A stretch of DNA of 64,000 nucleotides from Xestospongia muta. Its lineage: Eukaryota > Porifera > Demospongiae > Haplosclerida > Petrosiidae. Below are positions 1 through 12,019 of the stretch, piece by piece. The stretch is from assembly GCA_963693285.1 (NCBI GenBank), contig OY848925.1, positions 1,232,817 to 1,296,816 of the forward strand. The letters are read 5' to 3'. Below the pieces are notes generated by a model that ran no database searches, was not told where the DNA came from, and worked only from the letters and a program-made list of their open reading frames with translations. A program made the position numbers and the translations under genes. Every line of letters begins with the position of its first letter. The stretch's first letter is position 1.

Positions 1-3000
1 TCCTCATGAAATTGGTTGGGTCGTTTACGCATTAAAGGACCTGTAGTAAAATAGAAGCATGTAAAATGATAGATACAATCTTATACTCTCAAAACAAGAG
101 GAAATACTTATAAAAATATAATGACTTCAGGCAGAACAAGAGTCAAAGTGAATTGCTAGACACATATCTAAACCATTAAAGGCAGCAAGTGTGATAGTGA
201 GATTTTCTGGTTACTAATAATCTAGAAAGCAGACAGCTTTCAATAAAAGACAATAACTAAATCAAATAATTTTCAATGTGTCCCCAAATATTTTGGCACA
301 TGGAACAACATTAGTCTTTATCTATCATAGCAACAATTGTTTGGAAAAAAACAATGACATTCAAGTAACAAATATTAAGCTATTAGGTATCATCATTTCA
401 CTTACTCCCTGATGTCTGTACATCTGCGACACATGTATCGGTAGATACTTCCATCATGTCAACCAAACCTGTAATATAATATTAAATTGACACAGTTAAT
501 GTTAAAATTAAGGTAAGTATAAATGTTATGTGTGTCTTAATACAACTTTCAATAAGTTCTTAGTGAACTTTCTACATCTATAAATCACTATTATTCTCTT
601 CAAAAAGATACCAGAGATTAAGTCTTTTTTTCCAATTGATGTCAGTCCCTCCTCTAATTCTTTTAACTGTCCTCCCTCTGCACTCCATTTCTCTAAGAGT
701 TGTCTCATGTACATTGTAGAGTCTCCTGGTGTAGATTTTATTGATGACAGTACAGACTGATCTATACCCAGTGATACTCCTAACTGTTCCCATTTATCTT
801 GTACTGGTTGGAGAACTACCTCCAGTTTGGGGAGATATTGAAGAATATCTGTTACATGCAAAACATGTTGTAGTATAGCAAACATTTAACTAACCTAACT
901 GAACTACAGGCTTCATAGCATGACTATGTTCGGTTTTATACTTTAGTAGTTCCTCTTTGCAAATTAACAATTCCTTTCGTAGATTTTCTATCTCAAGAGT
1001 TTTAGCAGATAACATTCTGAGTTTCATGTTATCCAGAGTGTTGTCAAATTGGATTGACACATCCATTTTTGTTGGTGACTCTGTCTGTATAGCTATACTC
1101 TCTTTCTCAACCAATTTTACATAGAAAAAGAAATGCAAACAAAATTCTTAATTTAAGTGGCGATATTCATACAATAAATGTACATAGTATAGGAAAATAT
1201 GGGAACTTGAAAACAGTAAGGAAATATTTCCTCATTGTTTTCAAGCTCTAATATTCTCTTTCCTTTGTTTTAACCTTTATCTAATGGTTGGTGTTACAAT
1301 AGGAAAAAAACACTAAAATGCTAAATGCTTGTGATTACACTTATTTTTATTACTGAGATAGTAAAAAAATTACTCGGCATATTGAATAAATATAAAGTGG
1401 CATAGACTTTGTTACACAAGCAGTAATTTTTCTACTGCTATTCGCAGATATACAGCTACAGAAAAGTTGTAAAGATAATAGGTAGCTGGGAAATTACATA
1501 CAAAATAAAAAAATATATACATTGAAAGGTGTTGTTTGGTAATCAAGTCCACAGATAATTTTAAAATGGCAGAAATTATTATAATCAATCAATCCATTAG
1601 CCACTGCATAATATGAACTTCATATAGTATACTATGTTTATCTATTCACTCACTGTCATCTGGCAGTTCTATATCTATCACATCAACGGACCTTTCCTCC
1701 ATCTCAACTATTTGGGATAAACCTGTATATAACATCATGCAGTGTTGTTATATTTTTTTAATACATAAATGATCCAGCCAATTTCTTGAAGAAGTCCTAT
1801 CATCTAAAGGACAATGTCTTATTTCCATTGAGTTCATATTCAATGTTATGATGCTATGTTATATGTATTGATATTATGTAGGTTTTTTCCAAATGGTTGA
1901 GATGGAGGAAGGATCACTTTTGTGATAGATATCAAAATGTCAGATGACAATGAGTGTATAGCAAGGCATAATACTGTATGAAGATGATATTATATATAGT
2001 GACTATTGCATTGATTGACTATAGCAATTTCTGGTATCTTAGAATTATCTATGGTTAAAATGGAAAGTGACAAGGGTGATATTAAGTCAATGGAGATATC
2101 AGCAGCTAAATCAAATAATTTCTACATGTCCCCAAATATGTTGCTATACAGAACAACATTAGTCTTTATCCATCACAGCAACAAATATTTGAAAAAAGAA
2201 AACAATGACATTCGTGTAACTATTAGGTATCATTATTTCACTCACTCTCTGATGTCTGTACATCCGTGACATATGTATCAGTAGATACTTCCATCATCTC
2301 AACCAAACCTATATATATAATATTAGATTGACACAGTTAATGTGAAAATTAAGCCATGCATAAATGCTTTGTGTCTTATCGACACCTTTCAGTATTTAGT
2401 AAATTTTCTACATCTATACATCACTCATATTCTCTTCAATAACATACCAGAGATCAAGTCCTTCCTTCCAATAGACATTAATCCATCCTCAAGATCTTGT
2501 AACTGGCCTCCTTCCATACTCCATTTCTCTAGGAGCTGTCTCATGTACACTGTAGAGTCTCCTGGTGTAGATTTTATTGATGACAGTACAGACTGATCTA
2601 TACCCAGTGATTTTCCTAACTGTTCCCAATGATCTTGTACTGGTTGGAGAACTACCTCCAGTTTGGGGAGATACTGGGAAATATCTGTTATATATTGTAA
2701 ATAGTGTTACAGTATAATTGTGCTTATCTAACCTGACTGAGCTAAAGGCTTCATAGCATAACTATGTTTGGTTTTATACTGTAGTAATTTATCTTTGCAA
2801 CTTGATAATTCCTTTTGTAGAGTTTCTATCTCAAACGTTTTAGCAGACAACATTTTTTCTTGCATGTCAAAATTTTCTGTGACTGTCTTTAAACCTATAT
2901 AGCTCTGAAAATAATATAAGAAATAATATGTTTCTTACTATTTTCACCTTCTAATGTTTTCATTACTTTTGTTTCAAATTCTTCCTTTAGTGAATGCCAT

Positions 3001-3107
3001 TCTGTAATAAGAAAAAAAAACACTAAGCACTGAACACTTGTCACTTGCATACCATGTGCTGATGATTCTAGAAAACCAGAACTTTCAAGAGTCTTGGTAC
3101 TGCTACC
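1..3107 (-). CDS. Coiled-coil / death-domain tandem gene, 3' part cut by window edge
   Basis: Read on the minus strand, this is a series of short exons. A Ser/Thr-rich exon (about 3055-3107) is followed by coiled-coil exons (about 2945-3003 and 2738-2890), a death-domain exon (about 2445-2690; W-E-Q-L-G motif variant with STPGDST and YMRQLLEKW) and a short acidic exon (about 2240-2320). Then comes another acidic exon (about 1655-1722), a second coiled-coil exon (about 896-1115), a second DD exon (about 606-853) and two linker exons (about 400-470 and 1-45). The 3' end lies outside the window. DDs are six-helix adaptor modules that bind other DDs. The phase of the third CARD-like exon upstream (donor near 3213) allows direct splicing into the 3107 exon, so this may be the C-terminal half of the ZU5 gene at 3166-6190. 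The order and family are clear; gene limits are not. Confidence 0.6.
606..853 (-). other. Death domain exon (second DD of the left-edge gene)
   Basis: The translated exon begins DILQYLPKLEVVLQPV and continues with a W-E-Q-L-G segment, SIKSTPGDST and an LLEKW helix. This is the hydrophobic and Trp spacing of a death domain of about 80 residues. The same domain recurs at about 2445-2690, 25390-25632 and 37833-38076, with high identity. Each is a single exon flanked by phase-1 introns, which explains how it can be duplicated without breaking the frame. Confidence 0.75.
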
Positions 3108-3165
3108 TAAAAATGAAAATAAAATTGTAAATTCACACGCATACGTTAGTTATGTTTGAATGGTT

Positions 3166-4600
3166 TTACCTAAAATGTAATAATATTACTAGAATTAATT
3201 TTTCTGGCTTACAATGCTCAGTTGGTATCCCTTCTGACTTTCCAAATGCGTGACTATGCTGTGGCATATAGCGAGAACTCTCTATGCTGTAAAAGTCATC
3301 ATTTAATTTTTCAGCAATTTCTTTAAACGCTTCGACACTCTCAAGAACAGCAATAAACGTCTCAAACAATTTGGGCTTGCTATGAATAGAAGACTTTATT
3401 GCTCTCATTAGAGATGAACCTCTCTCAATGTCTGTTTTATTGCTATTATCTTGAACCTCATCAAAACATGTCTCTGATATAAGATAAGCATTATATAATT
3501 CAGTAGCTATGGAAGATCTGTTAGTGGAGACAGATACAAGGCGAGATAGCTCAGCATAGTTAGAACGAAAGATTTTCTTGACTTTGTCATCATATTGCAC
3601 AGGTGACAGAAGAGCTATACATAAAGATAAATTACAACATATATATAATCATAGTGTACCTCCAGGACTATCCACACTAGTATATGTACAATGCTCGGAT
3701 GGTATCCCTTCTGACTTTCCAAATGCGTGACTATGCTGTGGCATATAGCGAGAACTCTCTATGCTGTAAAAGTCATCATTTAATTTTTCAGCAATTTCTT
3801 TAAACGCTTCGACACTCTCAAGAACAGCAATAAACGTCTCAAACAAGTTGGGCTTGCTATGAATAGAAGACTTTATTGCTCTCATTAGAGATGAACCTTT
3901 GTCAATGTCTGTTTTATTGCTATTATCTTGAACCTCATCAAAACATGTCTCTGATATAAGATGAGCACTATATAATTCAGTAGCTATGGAAGATCTGTTA
4001 GTGGAGACAGATACAAGGCGAGATAGCTCAGCATAGTTAGAACGAAAGATTTTCTTGACTTTGTCATCATATTGCACAGGTGACAGAAGAGCTATACATA
4101 AAGATAAATTACAACATATATATAATCATAGTGTACCTCCAGGACTATCCACACTAGTATATGTACAATGCTCGGATGGTATCCCTTCTGACTTTCCAAA
4201 TGCGTGACTATGCTGTGGCATATAGCGAGAACTCTCTATGCTGTAAAAGTCATCATTTAATTTTTCAGCAATTTCTTTAAACGCTTCGACACTCTCAAGA
4301 ACAGCAATAAACGTCTCAAACAAGTTGGGCTTGCTATGAATAGAAGACTTTATTGCTCTCATTAGAGATGAGCCTCTCTCAGCGTCTGTTTTATTGCTAA
4401 TATCTTGAACCTCATCAAAACATGCCTCTGATATAAGATAAGCACTATATAATTCATTAGCTATGGAAGATCTGTTAGTGGAGACAGATACAAGGCGAGA
4501 TAGCTCAGCATAGTTAGTACGAAAGATTTTCTTGACTTTGTCATCATATTGCACAGGTGAAAGAAGAGCTATATATAAAGATAAATTCCTACATATATAT
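3166..4600 (-). repeat. Tandem triplication of a CARD-like exon, 477-bp unit
   Basis: Three consecutive copies of one exon with its flanking intron lie at a spacing of exactly 477 bases (initial methionine codons of the shared frame end at 3600, 4077 and 4554). The copies are almost identical on the nucleotide level, introns included, and each keeps an open frame. The encoded domain carries VKKIFR.NYAELSRLV, LISE.CFDEVQD and KPNLFETFIAVLE, the helix pattern of a CARD or similar death-fold module. The near identity of the introns points to recent exon duplication by unequal exchange. Confidence 0.85.
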
Positions 4601-6190
4601 AATCATAGTATACCTCCAGGACTATCCACACTAGTATATGTAGGTGACAGAATATCACTACCTGCAAATAAAATATAAATTTGTTAGTTTATCTGACACT
4701 ATTTATTACCTGAAGATGATAGATGGTGTCTTTTTGGGAATGGCATTTCCTCTAGGGATTGTTTAGATTGGATGGAACGTTTCCTTGTAAATTGACCTTC
4801 CAAGAAAAGAGAACAACCAATACAAAGTGTTAAGTAACAACATATGACTACCTATTTGCTTGGGAAGTCTGGTAATAAACAATTTTATATCAGGTGGCTC
4901 AATACCATTGAGTTGTACAGGATAATGCAGTGGAGCCAAATCAGTACTGTTCTCGTTGGCATAAATTTGCACTATACATGAAGGTGGTTTGACATTTTCT
5001 TTGCAACCAAAGTCATCTACATCTTTCTTCAAAATCTATAAATAGTAAAAGGCATAAATCCTTTATAGGTTCTTACCCGACATGGTGATAACTGAGGTAG
5101 TACATACCACCCTGATTTAAAAGTCTCATTGAATATTAGTTCCATAAAACCACCACTGTTAATATCTTTCTTGAACTGAAAATAAATTTGCTGTCCACGT
5201 TTGGCTTGACAGAGATCTTGTTGAGTTTCTACACACTAACATAATATAGCAACAGTACAGTATATAATACAATGATATATATTTCATTATACCTGCTTGA
5301 GGAAATCAAGGTCTTTGACAACTAACATTTCCATTTCAGAGTTATTACTTCCTTCATCTTCTTTATAGAATCCTTGGGCAAAGTAGGTTTGTACAATCCC
5401 TAATGGAGACAAAATGTAATAGTGTACTACTAATAAATGGCAGCAAACAAAGCACCATGCACTCACCATCAGTATCCATACTTGTTGTGGAAGAGTCCTG
5501 ATTAAGCAAAACAGCTGGTTGTATGCATTCCATTTCAGTTTCAGTATCAATGTTTGTAACTTCAGTACTACTTTGATCATCAATAAGTGAAGAACTCATC
5601 TCATTAGAATGACTATCACTAGAGGTACTGGGAGCAGGAGAAATAATTATTTCTAAATCTGTGGTCTTAATAAAAACTTCACAAATAAAAGAGAACCTCC
5701 TAAGAGATATTGTTCCATATCGGTCACCAGGATAAAAATCTCCTCCTTCTAACAAATAAAACTGATAAGGCAGAGAACATTGTTCAAAACTAGCTTTGGC
5801 AAATCTCATGTAGGCAGACTGTTCACTTGTTTTCAAAGAGACACAATGTTGTATTTCTAGTGTCAGTGGCTGCTGGATCTCACTAGCAATAGAGACAGCA
5901 TATATAGCACTGACTAGCTCACTTCCTTTAGGAAATGTAAACTGTCCACCAATCAATGCTGTAACTGCTATCTCACAGGTCTCTGTTGAAGATATGGTTC
6001 CTTCAGGAACATTAATCCTTAGACCATATCCATGCCAGTTAAAAAATTGAGGAGAGTCTCCTTGAATTAGGAATAACTTCTTGCCTCCTACTTGTACACC
6101 ATGAAGAGTATCTGAAAAAATCAGTTAATGATGGTTCATTGCAATAATATTAGTACCATTGACTGGAACAAGATAATCAAACTGAACAAA
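3166..6190 (-). CDS. ZU5 / UPA-like / triple CARD-like protein, 5' truncated
   Basis: Exons on the minus strand are: a remnant ending at 6157 (FDYLVPVN); a ZU5 exon 5467-6111 (LFLIQGDSP near its start, LIGGQFTFPKG in the middle, RRFSFICEV at the end, then an acidic Ser/Thr/Glu tail); 5293-5399; about 5080-5228; about 4852-5035; two short linkers; and three near-identical CARD-like exons (about 4133-4569, 3656-4092, 3179-3615). ZU5 is the beta-rich domain of UNC5, ankyrin and PIDD. The exons after it (GGFMELIFNETFKSGWYV; PLHYPVQLNGIEPP) sit where a UPA domain should. Similarity to the paralogue at 51310-51430 stops at about 6190, and no start codon or earlier exon was found, so the 5' end is either lost or rearranged. 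In the last CARD-like exon the frame closes at 3166, unless the GTAAGC donor near 3213 is used. Confidence 0.65.
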
Positions 6191-6780
6191 AGTATTTATT
6201 TCACAACCTACATGTATAACCATATATTAGTTAAATCAACCAGTCAGTTTTTACATAGTAGATATATGCAACTATGGTATAATGGATTTACCAAAATCAA
6301 TATTAGATGACATTTTTAGAAAATGATCAAATAAATTTCAAAGACTAAGCCTTAAAGTCATGTGGAGTACATGGGTCTATCTAGTTTCATCAAGACTGGG
6401 TACATGAATAGACCCAACATTAATGAAGTGCTCATTTTCTGTTCTTTGTCCTTTATACAGTTAAAGGCTATAATACAAATGGTTTACACTTGAAGTCAAT
6501 ATTCTTTGTATCATAGTGCTTGTGGAGGTCTTGTATGAAAGTCATGAATATTATTATAGCTGCTCCCTTCCTATCTCTTATACTTATCAGAGGTCATGTT
6601 TAAGGACAACTTTGCGATCTGATGGCACAGAGAATGTGTTTGTAACGTTTTTCTTAATATTTGCTAACTTTTTGTTGTCAATCTGTGTCTGCTTCTCAAC
6701 ATAAATACAGATCATATACAGAATTTATGGAATGACATCACATGCAATATGTCTATGTCACTGCTATATTTTCCTATATT
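6191..6780. other. Non-coding segment duplicated at about 47340-47770
   Basis: No convincing exon was found. The stretch at about 6466-6730 is recognisably related to 47390-47720: shared blocks include ACACTTGAAGTCAAT, ATGAATATTATTA and the T-rich block ending in TTTTTGTTGTCAA. It is the upstream flank of the ZU5 gene, and the corresponding flank in the copy lies upstream of the ZU5 pseudogene at 44554-46800, so flank and gene were duplicated together. Confidence 0.6.
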
Positions 6781-7400
6781 CAGTGGCGTAGGAGCTGTAG
6801 CGACCGTAGCAGCCATGCCCGCTACACTTTTACCAATGGTAATTTATTAATATTTATAGTTAATAATATTCATAAATTATTAATAATGAATAATAATTAA
6901 TTTAACTATATATAGCTCTTCCCTTTCTTCACACTTCATTGAATCTAAGCCACATGCATCCAATGGTAGTCGCTGGTAATAGTGGTAGGTGTTTGCCTAA
7001 CCAACCACACCAACCTCTTACTTTTCCATTTCCAAAAAGGGAATTTGGGAAAAATGTGGTTTGTAAGAGAAGCTTCCAAGTTTCGTGGTTTAGTAAATGG
7101 TCCTGGTTACATTATGTTGAAGATGAAAATGTTGTGTTGTGCTATACTTGTGCTCGTGCTTATTCAGAAAAAAACTTCAGTGGTCTCCTAATCTTAATAT
7201 GGCATTTATTTCAAAAGGTTACAACAACTGAAAGGATGCTTCTACTATGTTTAATATGCATTCTTCTAGCAACTGTCAAAAAAGAAGCATCTCTTAAAGT
7301 GCTGACATTGTCTTCCACAACTAAAGATGTCGGAGAATCTCTTTCAGCAATACACCAACAAGAAAAACTTTCGCTTAATGATAATTAATCAAGTTAATTA
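6781..7400 (+). mobile_element. hAT-superfamily (ZMYM / DUF4371-type) transposon remnant
   Basis: The segment begins with CAGTGGCGTAGGAG, a typical terminal start of hAT elements. About 160 bases later an open frame encodes a TTF-type zinc-finger region: FPFPKREFGKN, KRSFQVSWFSKW, WLHYVEDENV and a C-Y-T-C-A-R-A motif, followed in a shifted frame (from about 7200) by FISKGYNNWKDAS.. and a H-S-S-S-N-C pattern. These are the conserved N-terminal blocks of DUF4371 / zinc-finger MYM-like hAT transposases. The catalytic part is missing and a frameshift separates the two blocks, so it is dead. The related flank at 47700-47810 lacks it and serves as an approximate empty site. The 3' terminus is not clearly found. 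Confidence 0.7.
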
Positions 7401-8299
7401 ATCTGTTCCACCCATTAATAACTAGCCACGCCTACGTATTACACCTATTGGCCTCTGCACTTAGAAATTACTTCCTACACCTTTGATATTGATATACTTT
7501 TCGTTATGTAATAGTATACATAACAAAGTGTGGACTTCTCAACAGTTCCTATTAAGCCTCTATTACATTATGTATATACATACTCTAATTTGAAGTTTAA
7601 AACACTCAACTTTAGTATATAACCTACATCAACAAGGCATGTACCAGGCCTTTCTTCAAACATAATCTTATTGTATTGCTATAATTCGTATTACCTGTAC
7701 TTCACAATTAGATTAATTACACTTACCACTTGTCATGACTGATGTCTGTATGGTAGCCATTGGTAGGGCGAGTCTGCTACTTTTGAGGGGTGTGATTTGT
7801 AGAATGGGATTGCATTACTTAGCCACACCTATTTTAACATGCCTATAAAATATATAGTGCACCCACGCATGAACTTCCAGTTCGGGCATTACCTCTTTGA
7901 AAGCCTATATTTCAAAACTGTTAATCGAATCTACTTCAAAGTTGGTTCATCAACTCTATAGACTATACATTTTGAACATGCCGACTAATACATATTTAAC
8001 AATAGTGAATACCAATGACAAAATAATCTGTTCATAGTCTGAAAACTAAAAAACTTTAATATTTCTGCTCTAACTTTCACATGAATAGAATATTCGGTCT
8101 GAGTTAATTACAATAGAGAAGCACCTTTATGGAAAAAGTTTGGCTAAAGAAAATTCAAAGATTTCCTTTCTTACTAAAAAAGAAAAATATATCATGGAGA
8201 AAGTACTCGTTAACTTCATAGACCATCTCATTCTCAGGACATCATTCAATGAAATTGAAACCTGGGACAGAGAAACTACATGTACAAAGAAAAAAATTG
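7401..8299. other. Intergenic, AT-rich, no gene seen
   Basis: No supported coding exon is present. The part at about 7510-7860 resembles 47800-48180 (shared GTGTGGACTTC.CAACAGTTC and the GGG-rich block near 7775), which shows that the segmental duplication continues on the right of the hAT insertion. The stretch 7860-8299 has no match inside the window. Confidence 0.5.
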
Positions 8300-8891
8300 G
8301 CTAAAGAAAATTCCAGAAAAGGATTTGTTTCCATGGAAAGTGCGGACACTGTTGCTCTCCAATTCTTCGGTGGGACTTTATTGTCTGTTTGTACATTTTG
8401 ACTTTGACTTCAAGTTCTGAATTGCCAGTATGTCCTTCTAAGTAAGCAATCATATAGTGTCTAACTTTTCTAAAGTAATTCTTGATGTTGTCTTGTGTGA
8501 TATTGTTGGATCCATCGGAGATGTTCTTCCGTAATGATGGTAGCATATAGTTACAGTAAGCTTTAGTATGTCATTTGGTTTGACTCCAAACACGTTCTAT
8601 AGGGTTTAGTTCAGGGTGAACTTTAGGCAGAAAAACACAAATAATTCAACAAGTTAAGTCAATACTAAAGTATACCAAGTTTTGATTTGCTTTCTCCACT
8701 CTCTTTGGAACCCGCTTCTTCGCTGCAGTGAGGGTTCTTGAATCCCTGTGTGTCAATTGGATGTTGCTGGCTACTTCGAATTCCTTTATTCTGCTTTGTA
8801 ACTCATCGAATGAATCGAATGTGTCCCCTATAGTAAAAGACATAGTACCTAACACCTGTTTCGTAGCTTGTGCATGTGCTGCTACATGCAT
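8300..8891 (-). mobile_element. DDE transposase remnant, internally deleted and with a stop codon
   Basis: Two open stretches on the minus strand carry transposase-like sequence. The upstream one (8646-8891) reads FDSFDELQSRIKEFE, RDSRTLTAAKKRVPKR. The downstream one (about 8300-8630) reads VHPELNPIERVWSQTK, then an in-frame TGA (8571-8573), then a helical tail (YFRKVRHYMIAYLEGHTG). The H-P-x-L-N-P-I-E-x-x-W block is the signature around the last catalytic acid of IS630/Tc1-like DDE enzymes. The middle of the catalytic domain, with the first two Asp residues, is absent between the two parts. This is a decayed non-autonomous copy. The exact superfamily is uncertain. Confidence 0.65.
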
Positions 8892-9033
8892 TGCGTCCGT
8901 CTACGTCCGGATATGGCACTGCCGGACCTGTAGTGCCGGAAAATTCAATCTGGCTGCTGGACCTCTAGCCACTGCGTTTGAAAAATCACCCTGAGCAACT
9001 CCTCTGTAATACATAGCATGTGCAACTATAGTG

Positions 9034-9580
9034 TAATCATTAGGTGGTTAGTAACAAGGTAGATATGGATTTAAGGGACGTGGAGCTGTTGTAGGTAATG
9101 TTCATTTTATCTTCCTTTAAACAACAGTCAAAGAGAAACAAACGTTTATGATTACCAAAATGACAATTCGGATTGTTAGGTTGAAATTGATCAATGACTT
9201 CTGAATCAATTGGAAAATTCTCATGTTTGTCATTGTCACAAGGTAAAACGAAATATCCTTTTTATCTATACTTCCACCATGACCAGCATAATAAAACACC
9301 AACCACTTCAATTCAATGTCAAAGAAATTATATTCTGATGCAATCTTTACTGCTTTCTTCATTATTGTAGATGTTGCATTTTTAATGACCCAGGTGGCAA
9401 AGTTCAGATCATCAAAAGTAGTTTTGATGTTTTTAATATCTAAATCAGTTCCTTGAGGTCCCATCTTATTCACAACACCAAATATAACAGCAAAATCAAT
9501 TTTAGGATTATGATCTCTGCGTGCATTTGTCATTATCTTTACAGTAAACTCTTTGTACATTTCATCTGAAGAATTAAAAT
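9034..9580 (-). pseudogene. Caspase-like (peptidase C14) p20 fragment with a frameshift
   Basis: After an acceptor at about 9570 the minus strand encodes EFTVKIMTNARRDHNPKIDF, TFDDLNFATWVIKNAT and KWLVFYYAGHGG, matching the fold order of the caspase p20 subunit with the catalytic His in AGHG (about 9273-9296). Near 9237-9250 the frame is lost. In the +1 frame the sequence continues with DNDKHENFPIDSEVIDQF and KRLFLFDCCLKEDK, where the Cys of DCC (9121-9129) is at the catalytic position. Both catalytic residues therefore survive, but in different frames, and the reading ends at a stop at about 9034-9050. Caspases are death-fold effectors and this one lies beside a DD/CARD family. A sequencing indel could mimic the frameshift. 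Confidence 0.6.
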
Positions 9581-9599
9581 AGATAATCATACTTCAGAT

Positions 9600-9849
9600 T
9601 TAATAATACTATTAGTTACTCAAGTGACTGTTTTCAACCCTAAAACCATAGAATAATACAATAGAATATTTACATACTCAAAGCATCACAACAATACAAC
9701 AAAGTGTTAATTGTCAGATTTAAAAGACTGTATTTTCAGTTTTAGAGAACACTTGAGAAGCCTGTGTTATACTAATTCATAATTTAGTAATTTTATTGGG
9801 GATATTATACATGCATTATATTAGTATTACAATATTTAAGTAGCTATAT
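9600..9849. other. Intergenic, nothing recognised
   Basis: AT-rich spacer between the caspase-like fragment and the duplicated block that starts near 9850. No open frame, repeat or RNA gene was recognised. Confidence 0.4.
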
Positions 9850-10694
9850 AGTTCTCAAACATCAAGGATACTTAGAAACTGAGAAGAGATACTTCAAAGA
9901 CAAAAAATCTATACTCTCAAAGCTGAAACTATAAAAAAAGCCGGCCAGAGAGAGCTATGCCAATAATCCTACTAGTCACAGAGCTCGATCAAAATGATAT
10001 GCCAAGAATGCTGAAGCTATAAAAGCTGCTGCTACTGTTAGATCAAGACGATATTATGCTGAGAATGCCGAGGCTAAAAGAGCTGCATCTAGGGCCAGAT
10101 ACTAATGCTAATACAGATTGGATTTTGTTCCAATCAAAAGAACAATATGCATTGAAGGTAGAGGCTGCTAGAGACTTTGTTCAATTTACTGTGATATACT
10201 GTATAGCATGCACACATAGACTAGTACATTATATGGGGGACATCATCTCCTAGATTTGTGTAATATAAAGTAGTTCACATTTTAGTCATAAGAATTTAGA
10301 AATTATTGTTATGCTGACAAAGTAGCATGTCACTTTAAGCAATAATGTGAATGTAGTTGCACGTTTATTTGGTCATGGATTAAGAGGAGAATTTAATTCA
10401 AAGATGTTGAAAAATGAAGACACTTTTCTCCCTTACTAATGAACTAGACTACCAAATTGTATGTTGTGGTAGATTTTGTTATGTAGACTTAACAAATTAA
10501 TAACATACTTGAGGATTACCTCCTAGTTTTGTGTATATAATTATGATTATATCCACTTTATATAATGACATAATAGTGTTATCTTGTTTTGTTATTAAGA
10601 GAGAGAAAGATGATACTTATACAATAGACATGATATCAGTGAGAAATCCTAAACATCCACTTTACCACCTTACACGTTAACTCCAATATCTGGA

Positions 10695-10946
10695 ATGGGT
10701 ACACCTGTTATCACATTAACATTTCAACTATCCCCTCAAGTTAATAAGTCTTCACGATCAAGAAACTCTGATGCCACCACTCCTTGTACTTCCCATCCAA
10801 GTGCTATTAAAGTCACTAAGATAGACACTTGTAGTAAACCATCAACATTGTTAGAGATTCTTCTGGATACTTTACCATCTATAACTCCTAAGTACCACAG
10901 GTATAATTTTACTGAAGATGTTAAAACTAGCTTCAGAATGTTATAA
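10695..10946 (+). pseudogene. Thr/Ser-rich open frame of a three-copy exon, function unknown
   Basis: The frame contains MGTPVITLTF, then a Ser/Thr/Pro-rich stretch and KVTKIDTCSKPSTLLEILLD. Two other copies (14799-15038 and 48869-49183) retain the same sequence, so it once formed part of a longer coding or repeat unit. Copy 3 preserves a clean acceptor before it (ending at 48868). No domain was recognised, and reading frames outside this exon are broken in all copies. Confidence 0.35.
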
Positions 10947-12019
10947 CATATCTGAAAATCCCTATAGTAGAGTTTACTAGACAAGTTAATTTATACAAAG
11001 CAAAATTACATTTTATGAAATTGTTTGTTTGAGGCCATTCTTTTCAAAAATTTAAAACTTTTGATATTTCATAATAAGTTGTTGAGACTATAAGCTGTGT
11101 TGCAAGAGAGAGATAAATACCAGTGCATCTTAATAGTTTTAATAGTTAATGGATGTGTCCACTGGTCATGGCAATCAATTGACTAATTGATTATATTGTA
11201 ATTGTTGTTACAAGTGTGCTTGTGAAACAGAAAAGGTGTTGTGAGATGATACTGTGTCTTTTTTCTTTCTCTAGATGTTATTGCTCAATAACTCTTAAAA
11301 CAACTATAGATGAAGCTGAGACAATATCATTTACATTTATTTTCATTCACAACATAATATGTTCCAATATGAATATATTGTTTTCAATAAAGACAAATAA
11401 TAATAGACAGGCAATTTCAGCAGCACTCAACTTAATTGGTTTGAGTAACAGGATACGCTTTCTTAACTTTAATATCATAAGTTCACATACTTTTACAAGG
11501 GATTTATTTTGTGGAATCAGCAAATCAATAATCTGTGAGATTTTATTTGTCACAAGTCACTTGATGATGTGCTATAATTATGTGGATGTCTTGCTGCAAA
11601 ATAATAATTTATTACAAATCCTTCTATATCTCATGTCATGTAATGTCATATTCATATAATTTATAATAAAATTAATTGGACCCTATAAAAACAACTTTAT
11701 TGTGTCATAAACTTGGGACTCAGGAATGAGGAACTAGCTTCAACACTCATGTTTAGCTACAACTAAATTTTCTAGACTTCTCTCAAAGACTATGTCTACA
11801 GAAAATCCCTCACCTGCTGTTTAAATTGGGTGTTCCATAAATTTGTATTGTATCAATGTAGAATCATCATGTCACACTCTCTAAATAAGAGATTTTTAAA
11901 TTTGACAAATTGTCTTCTCTCAAATTATACACAAGACTTTACTGGTGCTTATAATTAAGGATGCCAGTTAAGGTGTGACTTATTAACAAATCATAACTAA
12001 AAGAACACACTTAACATTA

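Noticed and set aside
8728..8994. Plus-strand open frame beginning MRVLESLCVNWML
   Set aside because: It is antisense to the transposase remnant, which has recognisable conserved blocks; this frame has none.
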